Position numbers and translations under genes: made by a program
From: a bacterium
Lineage (GTDB): Bacteria; Planctomycetota; UBA1135; UBA2386
DNA: 64,000 bases
NCBI GenBank assembly: GCA_024743115.1
Contig: JANSXC010000006.1
Location: forward strand, 1 to 64,000
Reading direction: 5' to 3'
Part shown: positions 16,198 through 24,982 of the stretch, piece by piece
How the letters are laid out: every line of letters begins with the position of its first letter
Numbering within the stretch: position 1 is the stretch's first letter
Notes under the pieces: model-generated
What the model was told of the DNA's origin: nothing
Databases searched by the model: none
The model's input: only the letters and a program-made list of their open reading frames with translations

Positions 16198-17505
16198 TCA
16201 CATCCAGATCCGGTTCCGGTTGGCGCGGCTCAGAGCGTTGCGCAGCTTGGCCTGGTCGTGGCGGTGCGGGCTGCACCAGCCGGTGTAGGGGTGCGCCCAG
16301 ATGCTCATCGTGGCCTGCTGCATGAGCTGGTCGATCGTCATGACACCGAGGCACGGGTCGTTGATGACGCAGTTCACGTCGACGTAGCCGGCCTGCACGT
16401 TGAAGTGCATCGTGGCGAGCTGGATCGACAGCGAGTAGGCCATGTTCCAGCTCCAGCAGCAGCGCATCCAACGGCGCAGCTGGCAGAGGTTCGCCGGGGC
16501 GACGCGGCGGCCGCAGGCGTCGACGATACCGAGGGCGGGCAGGGTCGGGAGCAGGTTGAGGTCACGGACCTTGCGGAGGCCGCGCCAGTGGCGCCAGTAG
16601 CGGCAGCTCTTGGCTTCGCAGGCGAGCATCGCGGTCGCAACGCCGAACTCGGAGACGGCGACGTCGGCGCAGCCGCAGACCTCGATCTCGAAGCTGCTCG
16701 CGGTCGTGGCGATGTGCGTGCTCGGCACGGTGATCTCGACGTTGTAGTCATCCTTGACGACGTCGACGAAGCGGTAGTTGCCGTCGTTGTCGGTCGTGGT
16801 CGAGATCGAGCCGGTCGGGCTCACGAGGTGGACCTCGTAGCCGGCGGCGCCGACTTCACCCGGGTCGCGTTCCCCGTCGCGGTCGGTGTCGACGAACACG
16901 CTGCCGGAGACGTCGGTGCCGGTGCCGTCACCGATGCGGAACGCCTCGTAGGAGCGCACGGCGCACAGCCCGGTCGTCGGGTGCAGGCCACCGGCGAGCA
17001 GGTACGGGTTATTGGGGCCGTTGGTCAGGTCCCAGGCGTCGCCGAACCAGGCCTTGAAGCGGCACGGCTCGTTCGGGTTGGTCGTGAACGGCTGGAGCAG
17101 GAGGCTCTCGCCGACGCCGTTGAGGCCCTTGCCGAGCACTGGGGTCGTGCCGCTGGAGAACGGCAGCGAAATCGCGATCTCGCCGTTGTTGTTATCGACC
17201 TGGACGAAACGATCCATCGGGTCGTTCGTCGAGAGGACGACGTCACCGAGGAAGTTGATCGGGTCGGTGACGTGCACGTAATACGTGCCGCTCGGCAGCG
17301 ACGGGTCGAACGCGAGGTAGACCTGCTCGTTGTCGAACTGGAACGTCGTCTCGTTCGTGACCGGGTCGAAGAACGTCGGCGCGGGGTTGCCGTCTGCGTC
17401 GGTCAGGTAGAGCTTGTACTGGTTGTCGGTGCAGAACTGCTGCGCGGCCAGGGTCGGGGTGAGGGCGGCGAGCGCGGCGAGCGGAAGGAGAGCGTTGCGG
17501 ATCAT
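16198..17505 (-). CDS. Secreted SdrD-B domain protein with Cys/Trp-rich C-terminus
   Basis: The protein has 435 residues from ATG 17505, with signal peptide MIRNALLPLAALAALTPT then L-A-A-Q. The frame stays open far upstream, but only this start gives a secretion signal. Residues 25-210 have no clear homology. Residues 215-275 form an SdrD-B/CNA-B-like beta domain (V-S-G-S-V-F-V-D-T-D-R-D-G, then T-D-N-D-G-N-Y-R-F), a calcium-binding surface module. The last 130 residues are rich in Cys, Trp and Arg (C-R-Y-W-R-H-W-R, R-W-M-R-C-C-W-S-W) and unlike any domain I know. It is probably exported or surface-attached, with function unknown. A strong terminator follows. Confidence 0.8.
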   Translation of the reverse strand: MIRNALLPLAALAALTPTLAAQQFCTDNQYKLYLTDADGNPAPTFFDPVTNETTFQFDNEQVYLAFDPSLPSGTYYVHVTDPINFLGDVVLSTNDPMDRFVQVDNNNGEIAISLPFSSGTTPVLGKGLNGVGESLLLQPFTTNPNEPCRFKAWFGDAWDLTNGPNNPYLLAGGLHPTTGLCAVRSYEAFRIGDGTGTDVSGSVFVDTDRDGERDPGEVGAAGYEVHLVSPTGSISTTTDNDGNYRFVDVVKDDYNVEITVPSTHIATTASSFEIEVCGCADVAVSEFGVATAMLACEAKSCRYWRHWRGLRKVRDLNLLPTLPALGIVDACGRRVAPANLCQLRRWMRCCWSWNMAYSLSIQLATMHFNVQAGYVDVNCVINDPCLGVMTIDQLMQQATMSIWAHPYTGWCSPHRHDQAKLRNALSRANRNRIWM

Positions 17506-17754
17506 TTGGGCGGTCAAGCGGGTTGGAGATTCGGTCTGAGGGAACGGTATCCCGCGTTCCGAAGACGGGCGGCGGACGGTGCCTGGTCCGATTCGGCGGC
17601 CGATTCGGGTCGTTCGGAGTGGCCCGTGGTAACGGCGGACCCGTGTGGCTGATCCCGCGATGAGAACTGCACTTTCTCGAATTGGAGCGGGCGCGGTGCT
17701 CGAAGCAGTGGTCGCCGGGAGCGGGTCGCCGGTCGGGCGTGTGCGGGATCGTGG
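17506..17754. other. Divergent intergenic region
   Basis: 249 bp lie between the SdrD-B protein gene (minus) and the antiporter gene (plus). It must contain both promoters; no clear -35/-10 pair, riboswitch or repeat was seen. Confidence 0.5.
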
Positions 17755-19761
17755 TTGGTCCGTGTCCACGCAGAGCCGATACTGCGGACCGTGCTCGAAC
17801 AGATCCTGCTCGAACTCGCGCTGCTCTTCGCGCTCTGCGTCGGTGTCGCGACGACGTTCCATCGGCTGCGGTTGCCGCCGATCGTCGGGTTCCTGTGCGC
17901 GGGCGTGATCGTCGGGCCCCATGGCGTTGGACTCGTGCATCACGAGGAGACGGTCCGACAGCTCGCGGAGGTCGGCGTCGTCGTGCTGCTGTTCGCGGCT
18001 GGGCTGGAGATGCCGATCACGCAGCTGGCTCGGCTGCGGCGTGTGATTGCGCTCGGCGGCTCGTTGCAGATCGGTGGCACGGTGCTGTTCGGCGTCCTGC
18101 TCGGACTCGCGTTCGGGTCGAGCTGGCAGGAGTCGCTCTTTCTCGGCTGCCTGCTGAGCCTTTCGAGCACCGCGGCCGCGAGCAAGATGCTGCTCGATCA
18201 CGGTGAGTTCAGCGCACCGCACGGGCGCTTCGTGATGGGCATCGCGATCGCCCAGGATCTGGCGGTTGTGCCGATGATCCTGCTGGTGCCGTTGCTCGGC
18301 GCGGGTCACGTGGAAGGGCACGGCTCCAGCATCGGCGTTCTGCCTGGCGTCGGGATCCTCATCGCGACGCTCGTGGCCGTGCGGCTGTTGCTGCCGCGCG
18401 TAGTGAACTTCGTCTGCAATACGCGCAGTCGCGAGCTGTTCGTGCTGCTGCTCGCGACGCTCTGCCTCGGCATGGCCGCGGTGACGGCAAAGCTCGGGAT
18501 GTCGCTCGCGCTCGGCGCGTTCTTCGCCGGAATCCTGCTCGCCGACTCGGATCACCACAGCCTCGCGGCGGCCGAGGTCGAGCCGTTCAAGGACGCGTTC
18601 GCGAGCCTGTTCTTCGTGTCGATCGGCATGCTGTTCGACTTCTCGATCCTGAAGTCGACGCCCGGAACCGTCGCCGCGATGCTGGTCCTGGTGATCGCGG
18701 GCAAGGCCGGGCTGATCATGCTCGCGGCCCGCATGCTCGGGCAGCCGTTCTGGGTCTGTCTGCGCGCCGGGTCCGCGCTGGCGCAGGTCGGCGAGTTCTC
18801 CTTCGTGCTCGTGCAGGCCGGCCGCGGCCGCGTGCTCGATGACTCGGTGGAAGGGCTCTTCGTGATCGTCGCCGTGCTGTCGATCGCGCTGACCCCGGTC
18901 TTCTACGGTGTGGTGCGAACCGTCGCGGCCAAGCGTCGCCAGTCCGACCGCGGCGTCCGGTCCGGCGGCTCGCGCGATCTCGAAGAACATGCGATCGTGG
19001 TTGGTTACGGCCCGACTGGTCGCGCCGTCGTGCAGGGACTGCAGGCGCTCGGGATTCCGGCGGTGGTTTCCGAACTCAACGCGGCAACCGTGCGCGCCGA
19101 GAAGGCCAAGGGCGTACCGATCGTGCTCGGTGACGCCACGCGCGTGTCCGTGTTGCGGTCGCTCGGCATCGACCGGGCGCGAATCCTCGTGCTCGCGGTC
19201 AACGATGGCGCGGCGGCGCGTCGGATCGCGCAGCTCGCGCAGCAGGTCCAGCCGAGCGTGCACGTCATCGCCCGAACCGTCTACATCGCCGAATCGGACG
19301 CACTGCAGCGGGCCGGGGCGCACGAGGTCGTGCCCCAAGAACTCGAGGCGTCGGTCGAGATCCTCGTGCGCGTTCTGCGCCGCTTCCTCGTGGCCGACGA
19401 CGAGATCGGCCGGCGGGTGCGGGAGGCGCGGGCCGTGCACGGCGGCAGCGATCGGCTCGCGGACCTGCCGCCGACCGAGGCGGCGCGGATCGCCGAGTTC
19501 GTGCCGGGGATCGGGTTTCGCGTCTTCGCGGTGAGCGAAGGTTCGCCGGTGGCGCGGAAATCGTTGCAGGAAGTCGGGGTTCGGCGCCGCACGGGCTGTA
19601 GCGTCGTGGCCGTCCGCCGCGGCGACCGCAATCTGCCCCTGGTCGAGCCCGAGACCGTGCTCGAGCCCGGCGATACGGTCGTCGTGCTCGGTCCCGAAGA
19701 ACGGCTCACCGACGCCGCCGCGATGTTCGCGATCCCGGCGCCGGTCCCGACTCCCAACTGA
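17755..19761 (+). CDS. Kef-type monovalent cation:proton antiporter with TrkA domains
   Basis: The protein has up to 668 residues from TTG 17755; GTG 17791 is an equally possible start. Residues 15-390 form the CPA2 antiporter with about 12 membrane helices, including L-S-L-S-S-T-A-A-A-S-K and the proton/cation path motif A-I-A-Q-D-L-A-V-V-P. Residues 415-535 are a TrkA-N/RCK domain with NAD-binding G-Y-G-P-T-G-R-A-V, and residues 590-665 a TrkA-C domain. The family exports K+ or Na+ in exchange for protons, gated by nucleotide or glutathione conjugates. The next gene starts within the stop codon (TGATG), so the two are cotranscribed. Confidence 0.9.
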   Translation: MVRVHAEPILRTVLEQILLELALLFALCVGVATTFHRLRLPPIVGFLCAGVIVGPHGVGLVHHEETVRQLAEVGVVVLLFAAGLEMPITQLARLRRVIALGGSLQIGGTVLFGVLLGLAFGSSWQESLFLGCLLSLSSTAAASKMLLDHGEFSAPHGRFVMGIAIAQDLAVVPMILLVPLLGAGHVEGHGSSIGVLPGVGILIATLVAVRLLLPRVVNFVCNTRSRELFVLLLATLCLGMAAVTAKLGMSLALGAFFAGILLADSDHHSLAAAEVEPFKDAFASLFFVSIGMLFDFSILKSTPGTVAAMLVLVIAGKAGLIMLAARMLGQPFWVCLRAGSALAQVGEFSFVLVQAGRGRVLDDSVEGLFVIVAVLSIALTPVFYGVVRTVAAKRRQSDRGVRSGGSRDLEEHAIVVGYGPTGRAVVQGLQALGIPAVVSELNAATVRAEKAKGVPIVLGDATRVSVLRSLGIDRARILVLAVNDGAAARRIAQLAQQVQPSVHVIARTVYIAESDALQRAGAHEVVPQELEASVEILVRVLRRFLVADDEIGRRVREARAVHGGSDRLADLPPTEAARIAEFVPGIGFRVFAVSEGSPVARKSLQEVGVRRRTGCSVVAVRRGDRNLPLVEPETVLEPGDTVVVLGPEERLTDAAAMFAIPAPVPTPN

Positions 19762-20963
19762 TGAAGATCAACTACTCGCTGCTGACCGTGGTGTTTCTCC
19801 TCGCGAGCATCCCGTTGGCCTGGCTGTTCCTGGAGCGCCGCTCGGCACAGGCGCGTGTTCCGGTCGTGCGCGTCGCGACGTTCAACGCGTCCATGTATCG
19901 CGGCGCAGCCGGCCAGATGCTGCGCGAGCTCGAGAGCGGTGAATCCAAGCACGCCCGCAAGATCGCGGAGATCGTGCAGCGTCTCGCGGTCGACGTGTTG
20001 TTGATCTGCGAGCTCGATCGCGATGACGCGGGTCGGGCTGCCGAGGTGTTTGCCGAGCGGTATCTCGGGGTGTCGCAGAACGGTCAGCCAGCCATCCGGT
20101 TCGACTATCGCTACGCGGGGCCGGTCAACACGGGCGTGCCCTCCGGTCTCGACCTCGATCGCGACGGCAAGACCGACGGTGCGGCCGACGGTTTCGGCTA
20201 CGGCAAGCACCCGGGGCAGTATGGGATGGCCGTGTTCTCACGCCATCCGATCCTGGCCGATCGGATTCGGACGTTTCAGAAGCTGGAGTGGCACCGCATG
20301 CCCGGGGCACTGCGGCCCGAGGGCTACTGGGACGACGCGACCTGGCAGCAACTGCGGCTGTCATCGAAGAGCCACTGGGACGTGCCGGTCGGCATCGGTC
20401 CGGTCGAGGAGAAGCAGGTCGTGCACCTGTTGTGCAGTCACCCGACGCCGCCCGGGTTCGATGGCGAGGAGGATCGCAACGGTCGCCGCAACCACGACGA
20501 GATCCGGTTCTGGGTCGACTACCTGTCGCCGGATCGGGCGAGCTGGATCACGGACGACGCGGGCAAGGCCGGTGGGCTGGCCACGGGGGAATCGTTCGTC
20601 GTGCTCGGTGATCTCAACTGCGACCCCGTCGACGGCAACTCACGACGTGAGGCGATCGAGCAGCTGTTGGCGCATTCGCGAGTGCAGGATCCGAAGCCGC
20701 GCAGTGAGGGCGGTGTGGCGGCTGGCAAACAGCAGTTCGGCGTGAACGCGTCGCATCGCGGCGATGCCGGCTTGGACACCGGCGACTTCGGTGACAAGCC
20801 GCCGCGCGGGCCGGGCAACCTGCGCGTCGACTTCGTGCTGCCGTCGAGCAACCTCGAGGTGTTCGCGAGTGGTGTGTTCTGGCCGTTGGACTATCAGCCC
20901 AGCTCGAAGCTGGCGAAGGCGTCGGACCACCGGCTCGTCTGGGTCGATCTCGCCATGCGCTGA
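19761..20963 (+). CDS. Membrane-anchored endonuclease/exonuclease/phosphatase family protein
   Basis: The protein has 400 residues from ATG 19761 overlapping the antiporter TGA. An N-terminal hydrophobic segment (LLTVVFLLASIPLAWLFL) is a signal anchor or uncleaved signal. The EEP fold is shown by V-A-T-F-N-A-S-M, D-V-L-L-I-C-E-L-D-R-D (metal-binding Glu), V-V-L-G-D-L-N-C-D-P and the terminal A-S-D-H-R-L-V-W-V-D histidine. A D-L-D-R-D-G-K-T-D-G segment looks like a calcium-binding loop. The family hydrolyses phosphodiesters or phosphomonoesters in nucleic acids, lipids or sugars. The location outside the membrane makes an extracellular nuclease or phosphodiesterase likely. It converges with the gene ending at 20976. 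Confidence 0.85.
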   Translation: MKINYSLLTVVFLLASIPLAWLFLERRSAQARVPVVRVATFNASMYRGAAGQMLRELESGESKHARKIAEIVQRLAVDVLLICELDRDDAGRAAEVFAERYLGVSQNGQPAIRFDYRYAGPVNTGVPSGLDLDRDGKTDGAADGFGYGKHPGQYGMAVFSRHPILADRIRTFQKLEWHRMPGALRPEGYWDDATWQQLRLSSKSHWDVPVGIGPVEEKQVVHLLCSHPTPPGFDGEEDRNGRRNHDEIRFWVDYLSPDRASWITDDAGKAGGLATGESFVVLGDLNCDPVDGNSRREAIEQLLAHSRVQDPKPRSEGGVAAGKQQFGVNASHRGDAGLDTGDFGDKPPRGPGNLRVDFVLPSSNLEVFASGVFWPLDYQPSSKLAKASDHRLVWVDLAMR

Positions 20964-20975
20964 TCGCGGCGCGGG

Positions 20976-22448
20976 CTACTGCTCGAGACGCTGGCGCGCT
21001 AGTTCGACGACGGCGGCCTGGGGGTAGCCATAGGTCGCGACGGGGCCTGGCCAAAAGTGCTGGTCCGGTCGTTCGGGAACGGCGGCGACCGCGCGCCGCA
21101 GCCAGGCCTCGTCTTCGAGCGCCAGCCCGAGCCGGGCGAACACATCGGCGAGTTCGGCCTCGAGCACGGGGTGGAACGGCTCGCTCGCGCTGGCGGCACG
21201 CAGTCCGGCGGCGACGTCGCGGACCGTGTTCGTCGACGCGCTCTCGTTGCGGACCTCCTCGATGCGCGACCAGAGTTCTGCAACGGCGAGCCAGGAGCGC
21301 GTCAGGTGCGTGCGGCCTGGCGTGAACGCGGCGTCGTCGTCGGCCTCCGCGCCTTCGACGTGACGCACGCCGACTCCGACCGGAGCCGCGGGCAGGCGCA
21401 GGCGCACGCGGCCATCGCCGGTCGTCCAGGTTCGGGCGAAGCGGGCGGTGCCGTCCGGCAGCATCGCACAGGCTTCGAGAGCCCAGCGCGTGGTCGAGGG
21501 GGGTGTCTTCGCTCCGGCTCGAATCTCGTACCACGACTCGCCCGTGCTCGCGCCCTGGACCTTCTCGACCGCGGGCGTCATCGCGAGTGCGCGGCCGGCG
21601 AAGGCGTCATCGAGGAAGCGGGTGATGGTTCGCTGGTAGTGGCCGTCGTGCGTGAGCATCGCGTGCGGCGCCTGCCCCGTCGCGGGAACGACCCACAGCC
21701 GCTTTTCGCCGGCATGCGCGGCGTAGGCCTGGAGCAGCGACCTGCGGTTGCGCGCGAGCTCGTTCTCCGTCGTGATGTAGAGTGCGCGCGCGTCGACGCG
21801 CGGCGCGTTCTCGGCCGGCTCGATGTGTTCCGGCAGCGCGGAGAACTCGAGGAAGCCGAGGCTGTATGCGCCGAACGCGGAGTCGGGGGACTCGAGCGTT
21901 TCGCGCAGCATCTCCCGCAGACTCGGCACGTGCTCGAGAACCACGGCGCGACAGGGCTTGTGCATGCGCGCGGCCCAGAGCGCCGCGACGCTGCCGAGCG
22001 ACGTGCCGTAGAGCGCGACCTTTTCGCGGTCGACCTCGGGACGTGCCTCGAGCCATTCGAACACGGCGTTGAGGTCGTAGAGCCAGGCGCGCAGCGTCGC
22101 GTCGCCGCGGCTCTTGCCGAAGCCGCGGGGATCCAGCGCGAGCACGTGATAACCGGCAGCGTGCAAGAACGAGTAGTAGGGCTGCAGCACGCTCGTGTTG
22201 ACGTCCTCGGCGTGGAGCAGCACGACCGTGCGGCCGTCGGCTTCGGCACTCGGGATCCACCAGCCCGTGAGAGACGCGGAGCTGTGCAGCTCGATCGCGA
22301 GTGGCTCGGCGGCGATGCCGTAGTCACCGGGCTCCGCGAGCCACGCTGCGGGCGGTCGCAGGAGTTGTCGGCTGAGGTCTTCGTGCAGCGAAGTGCACGC
22401 GGTGAGCGCGGCGAGCAGGAGGAGCGTGGTCAGGCGGCGCAGCGGCAT
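20976..22448 (-). CDS. Alpha/beta hydrolase lipoprotein
   Basis: The protein has 490 residues. The N-terminus MPLRRLTTLLLLAALTAC ends in a lipobox, so it is predicted to be lipidated. The alpha/beta hydrolase core shows V-V-L-L-H-A-E, L-A-L-D-P-R-G-F-G-K-S and the nucleophile in Y-G-T-S-L-G-S near residue 175. A histidine in Q-A-P-H-A-M could complete the triad. The region after residue 290 is an additional domain without recognised motifs. It resembles serine aminopeptidase S33-type hydrolases, and the substrate is unknown. It begins 27 bp after opcA on the same strand and may be read from the zwf transcript. Confidence 0.8.
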   Translation of the reverse strand: MPLRRLTTLLLLAALTACTSLHEDLSRQLLRPPAAWLAEPGDYGIAAEPLAIELHSSASLTGWWIPSAEADGRTVVLLHAEDVNTSVLQPYYSFLHAAGYHVLALDPRGFGKSRGDATLRAWLYDLNAVFEWLEARPEVDREKVALYGTSLGSVAALWAARMHKPCRAVVLEHVPSLREMLRETLESPDSAFGAYSLGFLEFSALPEHIEPAENAPRVDARALYITTENELARNRRSLLQAYAAHAGEKRLWVVPATGQAPHAMLTHDGHYQRTITRFLDDAFAGRALAMTPAVEKVQGASTGESWYEIRAGAKTPPSTTRWALEACAMLPDGTARFARTWTTGDGRVRLRLPAAPVGVGVRHVEGAEADDDAAFTPGRTHLTRSWLAVAELWSRIEEVRNESASTNTVRDVAAGLRAASASEPFHPVLEAELADVFARLGLALEDEAWLRRAVAAVPERPDQHFWPGPVATYGYPQAAVVELARQRLEQ

Positions 22449-22475
22449 GCGCTGACGATACGCCGAATGCCCGGC

Positions 22476-23429
22476 TCAGGCGATGTCGATCGCGGCGGCG
22501 AGGAGTTCACCTTCGTTGCCGCGCGATCCCGGCAGCCGCAGCGGCAGGTAGCAAACGGCGGGAGTGCTGGCCTTCAGCAGAACGCAGCTTCCCGTGCGTG
22601 TCACCTCGAGCTCCTGCTCTGCGAAGCGCAGCGTCACGTTCTCGAGCGCCGAATCCGGAGTCTCGCCTTCTTCGAGGGCCAGCTGGGCCCCGAGTCGGGA
22701 TTCGAGCCAGTGGGCGAGCAGGGTGGCTGTCGAGGTGCCGCCGCGGCCGTGACGGATGACGCCCTGCACCGTTGTCCCCGGGAGGAAGTGCAGCCGCTCG
22801 AAGCCCTCGGCGCACGCGCGCCGCCAGGGTCGCAGCCGCAGCCAGTCGAGGTCGGTTACGGGGCCGCCCGTGGTGCGGGCGCGATGCAGCTCGGGCAGTT
22901 GGACAGCTGGCAGGGTGAAGCGGCGCGAGTCGACGACCGTGTGATCGCCGAGCGCGCGCATGGCGTCGAAGGCCGCGGAGTCGTGCCAGTCGTCAGCCCA
23001 ATAGACGTGGGTCGGCAGGTCGTTGATGAGCAACGGCCGAACGAGCCCGGGCACGTGCGGCGACCAGGATGGAGGCAGCCGGACGGCGATCGACTCGAGT
23101 AGCACGTGACGGGAGCTGCCGCGGTCGCGGGCGATCGCTCGAACCTCGACCGCTGGGCGGGCCGCGGCTGCATCGATCGTCACGAGGAACGCGCGCGCGG
23201 GCGAGCGTCGGATGAGGTGATCGAGCGCGCCCTGCATGTCGGCCGTGGCCGCCGCGCCGTCGCTGCCGGCGCGACCCACGGCGACGAAGTTGATCGTCAC
23301 CGCTCGCGCTACGTCGTTCCCCGCGGCGCCGAGTTCCTGCCAGGTCGCGGTCAGCGCCTGCTGCAGTTCCCCGGGATTGGCGGCATGGGCCGAGGTGCGG
23401 AAGAGCTGCGGTCCCGCGATCGTGGTCAC
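22476..23429 (-). CDS. opcA: Glucose-6-phosphate dehydrogenase assembly protein OpcA-like
   Basis: The protein has 317 residues. The GTG start at 23429 overlaps the zwf TGA as GTGA, giving a protein that begins V-T-T-I-A-G-P; the longer frame from 23531 would run 100 bp into zwf. The order A-R-A-F-L-V-T-I-D, L-V-R-P-L-L-I-N-D-L-P-T-H-V-Y-W and D-S-R-R-F matches OpcA. In cyanobacteria and actinobacteria OpcA is an allosteric activator or assembly factor of G6PDH. Direct coupling behind zwf supports the same job here, matching supply of activator and enzyme. Confidence 0.85.
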   Translation of the reverse strand: MTTIAGPQLFRTSAHAANPGELQQALTATWQELGAAGNDVARAVTINFVAVGRAGSDGAAATADMQGALDHLIRRSPARAFLVTIDAAAARPAVEVRAIARDRGSSRHVLLESIAVRLPPSWSPHVPGLVRPLLINDLPTHVYWADDWHDSAAFDAMRALGDHTVVDSRRFTLPAVQLPELHRARTTGGPVTDLDWLRLRPWRRACAEGFERLHFLPGTTVQGVIRHGRGGTSTATLLAHWLESRLGAQLALEEGETPDSALENVTLRFAEQELEVTRTGSCVLLKASTPAVCYLPLRLPGSRGNEGELLAAAIDIA

Positions 23430-24982
23430 GGTTTTCTCCACTCGCGGCCTTCGCCGAGGAGCCGGCCTGCGGCGTTCGGGCCCCAGGAACCCGCGGCGTA
23501 GGTTGCGGGTCGCGCCGAACTCTGTTGCCAACCCGCTACGATCGAGTCGACGATTCGCCAGGCCTCTTCGACCTCGTCGCGACGGGCGAACAGCGTGCCA
23601 TCCCCGAGCATCGCGTCGAGCAGCAGGCGCTCGTAGGCGTCGGCGGTCTCGGCGCCGAAGGCGGTGCCGTACTGGAAGTCCATCCGCACGTCACGGATCC
23701 GCATGTCGGGCCCCGGCACTTTGGAGCCGAAGCGCAGGGCGACGCCTTCGTCGGGCTGCACGCGGATCAACAGCACGTTGGGCTTGGGCGACGCGTCGGG
23801 GAAGAGGTGGTGCGGCGGCTGCTTGAAGTGGATCGCGACCTCGGTGACCCGTCGCGGCAGGCGCTTGCCCGAGCGCAGGAAGAACGGTGTCTTGGCCCAG
23901 CGCCAGTTCTCGACGCAGAGCCGCACCGCGGCGAAGGTCTCGGTGTTGGAGTCCGCCGCGACGCCGGTCTCTTCGAGATAGCCGTTGACCTCGGTGCCTT
24001 CGAACGACGCGCGTTCGTACTGTGCCCTGACCGTCGCGTCGTCGATCTCCTCGGGTGCGAACGAGCGGATGGCGCGCAGAACCTTGACCTTCTCGTCGCG
24101 AACCGCGTCGGCCGTGAGCGCCGATGGCGGCTCCATCGCGATCAGCGTCATCACCTGCATCAGGTGGTTCTGGATCATGTCGCGGATGATTCCGGACTCT
24201 TCGAAGTAACCGCCGCGTGAGCCAACGCCGATCGACTCGGCGACCGTGATCTGCACGTGGTCGACGAAGTTCTCGTTCCAGAGGGGCTCGAAGATGCCGT
24301 TGCTGAACCGCAGGGCGAGGATGTTCTGGACCGTCTCCTTGCCGAGGTAGTGATCGATGCGGAACACCTGGTTCTCGTCGAACCCCTGCCGGATCTGCTC
24401 GTTGAGCGCCGACGCGGTAGCGATGTCCCGGCCGAACGGCTTCTCGACGATGATGCGCGAGAAACGGCCCTCCGACTCCCGCGACAGACCGGACTTCGCG
24501 AGGTTCTCGAGAATGACCGAATACGCGCTCGGTGGTGTCGCGAGATAGAACAGACGGTTGCCCTTCGTGCCGAGCTGCTGGTCGATCTCGTCGAGCCGTT
24601 CGGCGAGGCGCTCGTAGCCGGCCGCATCGCTGAAGTCCGACTGGTGGTAGGAGAAGGAGTCACTGAGCGCTTCGAACGAGGCCCGCGTGTCACTGCGGCC
24701 GAAGCTGCCGACGCCCTCGAGCATCTCGTTGCGGAAGTGTTCGTCGCTCCATGGGCGGCGTGCGAAGCCGACGACGGCGAAGCTCGCGGGCAGCAGCCCG
24801 TCTTTGGCGAGCCCCATCAGCGAGGGGACGAGCTTGCGCTTCGTCAGGTCGCCTGTTGCGCCGAAGATCACGAGCGCGCAGGGCTGCGCGGTGCGGTTGC
24901 CCGCGAGTTCGTCGCCCAGTGGATTGACCGAGGCTTGGGGTGGCGATGAGGTCGCGGACTGGCCGGCTGGATCGCTGATCAT
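23426..24982 (-). CDS. zwf: Glucose-6-phosphate 1-dehydrogenase
   Basis: The protein has 518 residues from ATG 24982, overlapping the preceding stop as ATGA. The Rossmann motif F-G-A-T-G-D-L-T-K-R-K lies near residue 40, the catalytic/substrate motif R-I-D-H-Y-L-G-K-E near residue 210, and N-E-N-F-V-D-H-V-Q-I follows. It oxidises glucose 6-phosphate with NADP+ to 6-phosphogluconolactone, the entry to the oxidative pentose phosphate pathway. Length and motifs are normal. It is the middle gene of a translationally coupled three-gene unit ending with opcA. Confidence 0.96.
   Translation of the reverse strand: MISDPAGQSATSSPPQASVNPLGDELAGNRTAQPCALVIFGATGDLTKRKLVPSLMGLAKDGLLPASFAVVGFARRPWSDEHFRNEMLEGVGSFGRSDTRASFEALSDSFSYHQSDFSDAAGYERLAERLDEIDQQLGTKGNRLFYLATPPSAYSVILENLAKSGLSRESEGRFSRIIVEKPFGRDIATASALNEQIRQGFDENQVFRIDHYLGKETVQNILALRFSNGIFEPLWNENFVDHVQITVAESIGVGSRGGYFEESGIIRDMIQNHLMQVMTLIAMEPPSALTADAVRDEKVKVLRAIRSFAPEEIDDATVRAQYERASFEGTEVNGYLEETGVAADSNTETFAAVRLCVENWRWAKTPFFLRSGKRLPRRVTEVAIHFKQPPHHLFPDASPKPNVLLIRVQPDEGVALRFGSKVPGPDMRIRDVRMDFQYGTAFGAETADAYERLLLDAMLGDGTLFARRDEVEEAWRIVDSIVAGWQQSSARPATYAAGSWGPNAAGRLLGEGREWRKP

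Noticed and set aside
17506-19440. Minus-strand open frame extending the SdrD-B protein by more than 600 residues
   Set aside because: It lies opposite the antiporter gene and is rich in His, Arg and Asp as expected from antisense of a GC-rich gene; the signal peptide starts at 17505.
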